In this document: positions 61,343-64,000 of the stretch, piece by piece
Position numbering within the stretch: the first letter of the stretch is position 1
How the letters are laid out: every line of letters starts with the position of its first letter
Assembly (NCBI GenBank): GCA_012064385.1
Contig: QRDG01000530.1
Location: forward strand, 186,001-250,000
Reading direction: 5' to 3'
DNA: 64,000 nt
Source of the DNA: Puccinellia tenuiflora
Taxonomy: Eukaryota; Streptophyta; Magnoliopsida; Poales; Poaceae
Notes under the pieces: generated by a model
What the model was told of the DNA's origin: nothing
The model's input: only the letters and a program-made list of their open reading frames with translations
Databases searched by the model: none
Translations under genes and position numbers: made by a program

Positions 61343-62172
61343 TGCCTAGGGGTAGGCTTAAGTTTGGGGCCGATGGAAGCTAGAGGATTCGGGGAGGGAT
61401 TATGCGTAGGATTGCGCACACAGAAGACAAACGGATGAACACGAGGATTTACCCTGCTTCGGGGCTGTCGCGAGAGATAACACCCCTACTGCAGCATCTA
61501 GCCTATTTGGTGTATTCTCATCTCTGTATACGTGATTTGTACAAGAGCTCCTCGAGCTGTATGTGAGAGCAGAGCGGTGCTTAAGCTAGCAAAGAGAGGA
61601 ATTGAGACTGAGCTCTCGGGGGGAAAATGAGCCCCTCGGGCTGCCTGGGAGCGTTCCCCCTGATGCTCTTTTTATAGGGAGAGCCCAGGGGACAAGGGGT
61701 GGCCCGCAGGTCACTATGCACATACTGCAGCCGAAATGACTACTGGGGTCTAATCAACACTGTGCATGCGTCATCATCTGTACTCTAGTCACGTCCGCGT
61801 CTTTGTAGCCATGCTGGCTGTCCTCTCCTTGTCTTGCTCCTGCTTGGTCAACTGGCCATCATCTTTATCTTCTCCTGGGGGTAGCTGGCATCTTGTAGCT
61901 GGTGCAGGTATGAGCTGGGAGCGTCCCAGTACCTGGTTGTGCTGGATGTCGGGAGCTGGATGCTGGAATGGGCCGGCCGGGTGGCAGATGTCGGAGTGGG
62001 CCGGATGTCAGATGAACATAGGCGAGACATGTCGTATGAACAGTGCCGGTGGGTGAACAGTGTCCGGGTATGTCGGGTGAACAGTACCCGTTGAACAGTG
62101 TCGTGCCGGGCATACTTGGTTTCGCATGAAAAAACCACCAACTCTGGGATACCCGGGGTTATATCCCCGACA
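61343..62172 (-). repeat. 3' LTR of element F, 830 bp
   Basis: Termini TG..CA on the minus strand, preceded on that strand by a purine-rich tract (62173-62185). Confidence 0.65.
61668..61677 (-). promoter_or_regulatory. TATA box in LTR F
   Basis: The minus strand reads CTATAAAAAG in GC-rich surroundings. Confidence 0.6.
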
Positions 62173-62185
62173 GTAGTCCCCGAGG
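62173..62185 (-). other. Polypurine tract of element F
   Basis: On the minus strand CCTCGGGGACTAC directly precedes the LTR start TGTCGGGG. Confidence 0.55.
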
Positions 62186-62249
62186 CTATGTGGGACTCGT
62201 AGAGTCGCGCATAGTCTTATCAACAGTATCACATAGTTGGTATCAAAAT

Positions 62250-63100
62250 ATAGCCTGCATGGGCACCTCTCATATGTCGGATGTCAACAGCCTTTTGCTG
62301 GATTGACATAGTGCCTGCATGGGCCGGTTAGTTCATTTGGAACCCGGGCTCCAGGGAGCCCGGTATTTCAAAATTTGAAAATCCGCACATTTTGCTTTCC
62401 AAAAATCGAGAAAAAAATACCAGGTGTAGATATCACCTAGATCTACAAGCGTGCCAAATGTCAAGTCCAAATTCGTTTTATTCTGGGCTAGATCTAAACG
62501 ACAAATTTCTTAATCGACATACCCAGATTCAAAATTTTGAAATATGTCCGAATTTGTCTATTTTTCACAGCCCAAAATACAACAAATTTGAAGTCAAAAA
62601 AATTCACGGGCGTGTGTCTCGACACTACCTACATCTATGATTTTTTTCACGTTTTTTGGAAACGCAAAAATGTGAATTTCCATTTTTCAAAAATACCGAG
62701 CTCCCTGGAGCTCGGGAGCCAAATCACCGCTCTCCTGCATGGGCATATTTTATATGTCGGATGTCAACATCCTTTGTCTCCAGCATAAGCTAGTTTGACA
62801 TATAGGCCTCTTGGGCATATTTCCTATGTCGGTTTACCGACCTCAAACGTCTCCAGCATAAGCTGGTTTGACATATTGGCCTCTTGGGCATATTTCTTAT
62901 GCCGGTTTCTGCCACTTTGGGCTCTTACCGCATAGATATGTCGGCAGCATGAGCTGGACCGACATATAGCCTGCTTGGGCATTATTATATACCGGTTTCT
63001 AGCCTTCTTGGCATTACCAAAATTGTATGTCGGCAGCACGAGCTGGACCGAGATATAGCCGTCCTTGGCTGAATTTGACATTCTGCCTTCATGGGCACTT
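62250..63100 (-). repeat. Degenerate tandem repeats inside element F, 75-90 bp units
   Basis: Units begin CCTGCATGGGC or CCTCTTGGGC, continue with TATGTCGG and end with GACATATAG. At least five are seen, one interrupted by the MITE at 62335-62724. Confidence 0.7.
62335..62724. mobile_element. MITE-like element inside the tandem repeats of element F
   Basis: 390 bp with long imperfect inverted ends: ATTTGGAACCCGGGCTCCAG at the left and, reverse-complemented, ATTTGGCTCCCGAGCTCCAG at the right, each continuing with GGAGC-CGGTATTT. The interior is AT-rich and noncoding. I could not identify a TSD. Confidence 0.6.
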
Positions 63101-63179
63101 GTCAGGTGACGAGTTGAGATATTTCTCAACGCGTAACACTCGGTGAGATTACATATTTTTCGACTCTGAGCACCGAGAT

Positions 63180-63440
63180 AATGATGCCATGATACTTTGC
63201 AAGCTCGAATAACTGAAGAATCATGATAGTCAGTAAGGCCGATAAAGATAACGATTTGTGAGATGCTTGATGATGTGAGATAAATGCCGTGATATTTTGG
63301 CAAGCCGAAATAAACGGCGATTCGAGATATTGCAGGATGCCCTGATATTTTGGCGAACCGACATAAACGGCGATCTGGAGATATTGTGCTGTGATACTCT
63401 GATTTGCCGACATAGGATATGTCGGGATGATATGCCATTT
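63180..63440 (-). repeat. Second tandem repeat block inside element F
   Basis: Units of about 60 bases with GATATTTTGGC, an ATAAACGGCGAT stretch and GAGATATTG; at least three partial copies. Confidence 0.6.
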
Positions 63441-64000
63441 ATGATTCATCAAGGCGATGTCAACGATTATCCGGGATATGCTCTTAAGCCACAATGAGTA
63501 TAAAATGAATCCGAGAAGACTGATATACCATGAACTTGGTGATGGATATTTTCTCGGTAAAACCGTTATCACCTTTCAATGTTAGTTCAAGCATATATAT
63601 AACGAATATTTTGACGAGAGCAACAACTCTATTAACAGATGAAAATTATTCTAGCATATGTTGGAAACTGAATCTAGCAGCAAGTCTATGCACAGATGTC
63701 CAGACTCGGGCTCCACCGAGGCCCCGAGTTGCTTTTCTTATCTAGGAGAAACTGTAAAACAGACTGACCTACCAGTCCCCGGGTCAAGACTTTTGGTCCC
63801 GGGGAAAACAACTAAGCAAAGCAGAAAAGAGGGGAGAGTCCCCGAGCACTGTTTGAGACTATTTAAAAGAGTGATGCAGACATATAAATGATACTTACGA
63901 GGCAATGTTGTTGGAAAGGTCGAGGAAGACGTTGATGCCGGCATGAATATCAATATGTCGGCCTGGGCCACCAACATCTCGGCCCGGACCACATGTATGT
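63441..64000 (-). other. Remaining internal region of element F
   Basis: No recognisable coding domain. Some GC-rich stretches (near 63700 and 63780) with CCCCGAG/CCCCGGG motifs resemble those at the LTR boundary. Confidence 0.35.

Larger units (their letters stand above)
61343..64000 (-). mobile_element. Element F: LTR retrotransposon running off the right edge
   Basis: The 3' LTR (61343-62172) and part of the internal region are present in minus orientation. The LTR begins TGTCGGGGATATA on the minus strand and ends CCTAGGCA. The internal part is built of degenerate tandem repeats and holds no recognisable enzyme within the window. Confidence 0.65.

Overview
The window is nuclear DNA from a grass, most likely a Pooideae (wheat, barley, rye or oat type). 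The evidence is one long intron-containing plant gene set among nested LTR retrotransposons, one of which has termini like the BARE/Angela copia group. There is nothing bacterial or viral here, and no rRNA or tRNA gene or CRISPR array.

The one clearly intact host gene is separase (ESP1, peptidase family C50) on the plus strand at 25148-38097. I could follow 27 exons with GT-AG introns and a continuous reading frame of 2236 codons. The catalytic His lies in FGHGSG and the catalytic Cys in LLMGCSSG. An M-phase (MSA-like) AACGG motif sits 28 bases before the start codon.

Layout. 1-8879: a gag-only LTR element (A, minus strand), its 3' LTR cut by the window edge, inserted into a related LTR (B, 8880-10442). 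10443-13704: unassigned low-complexity and GC-rich DNA. 13710-20231: a complete non-autonomous LTR element (C) with TSD ATTTA and a tRNA-Asp primer site. 20273-22729: a solo LTR (D) related to A and B, TSD ACCAC. 22905-23615: a degenerate minisatellite. 24079-25036: a Harbinger-like non-autonomous element ending just before separase. 39894-58917: a Harbinger remnant whose transposase gene is split by a hAT-like element. That element holds a 16-kb tandem copia array (LTR-internal-LTR-internal-LTR, single TSD TTAAG), and the last LTR of the array holds a solo LTR (TSD CACCC). 59185-60603: a LINE/SINE-like retroposon with a 16-bp TSD. 61343-64000: another minus-strand LTR element running off the right edge, with tandem repeats and a MITE.

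Two observations stand out. First, the middle LTR of the tandem copia array is a visible mosaic of the two outer LTRs, the signature of unequal crossing-over. Second, LTRs A, B and D each carry an array of short CCGG-N5-CCGG palindromes directly upstream of the TATA box, and the five-base core differs in each.

Apart from separase, almost everything is mobile DNA. None of the LTR elements seen here encodes a recognisable polymerase, so all would have depended on enzymes made elsewhere. Coordinates of element ends come from reading TSDs and termini by eye; family names are withheld where not certain.
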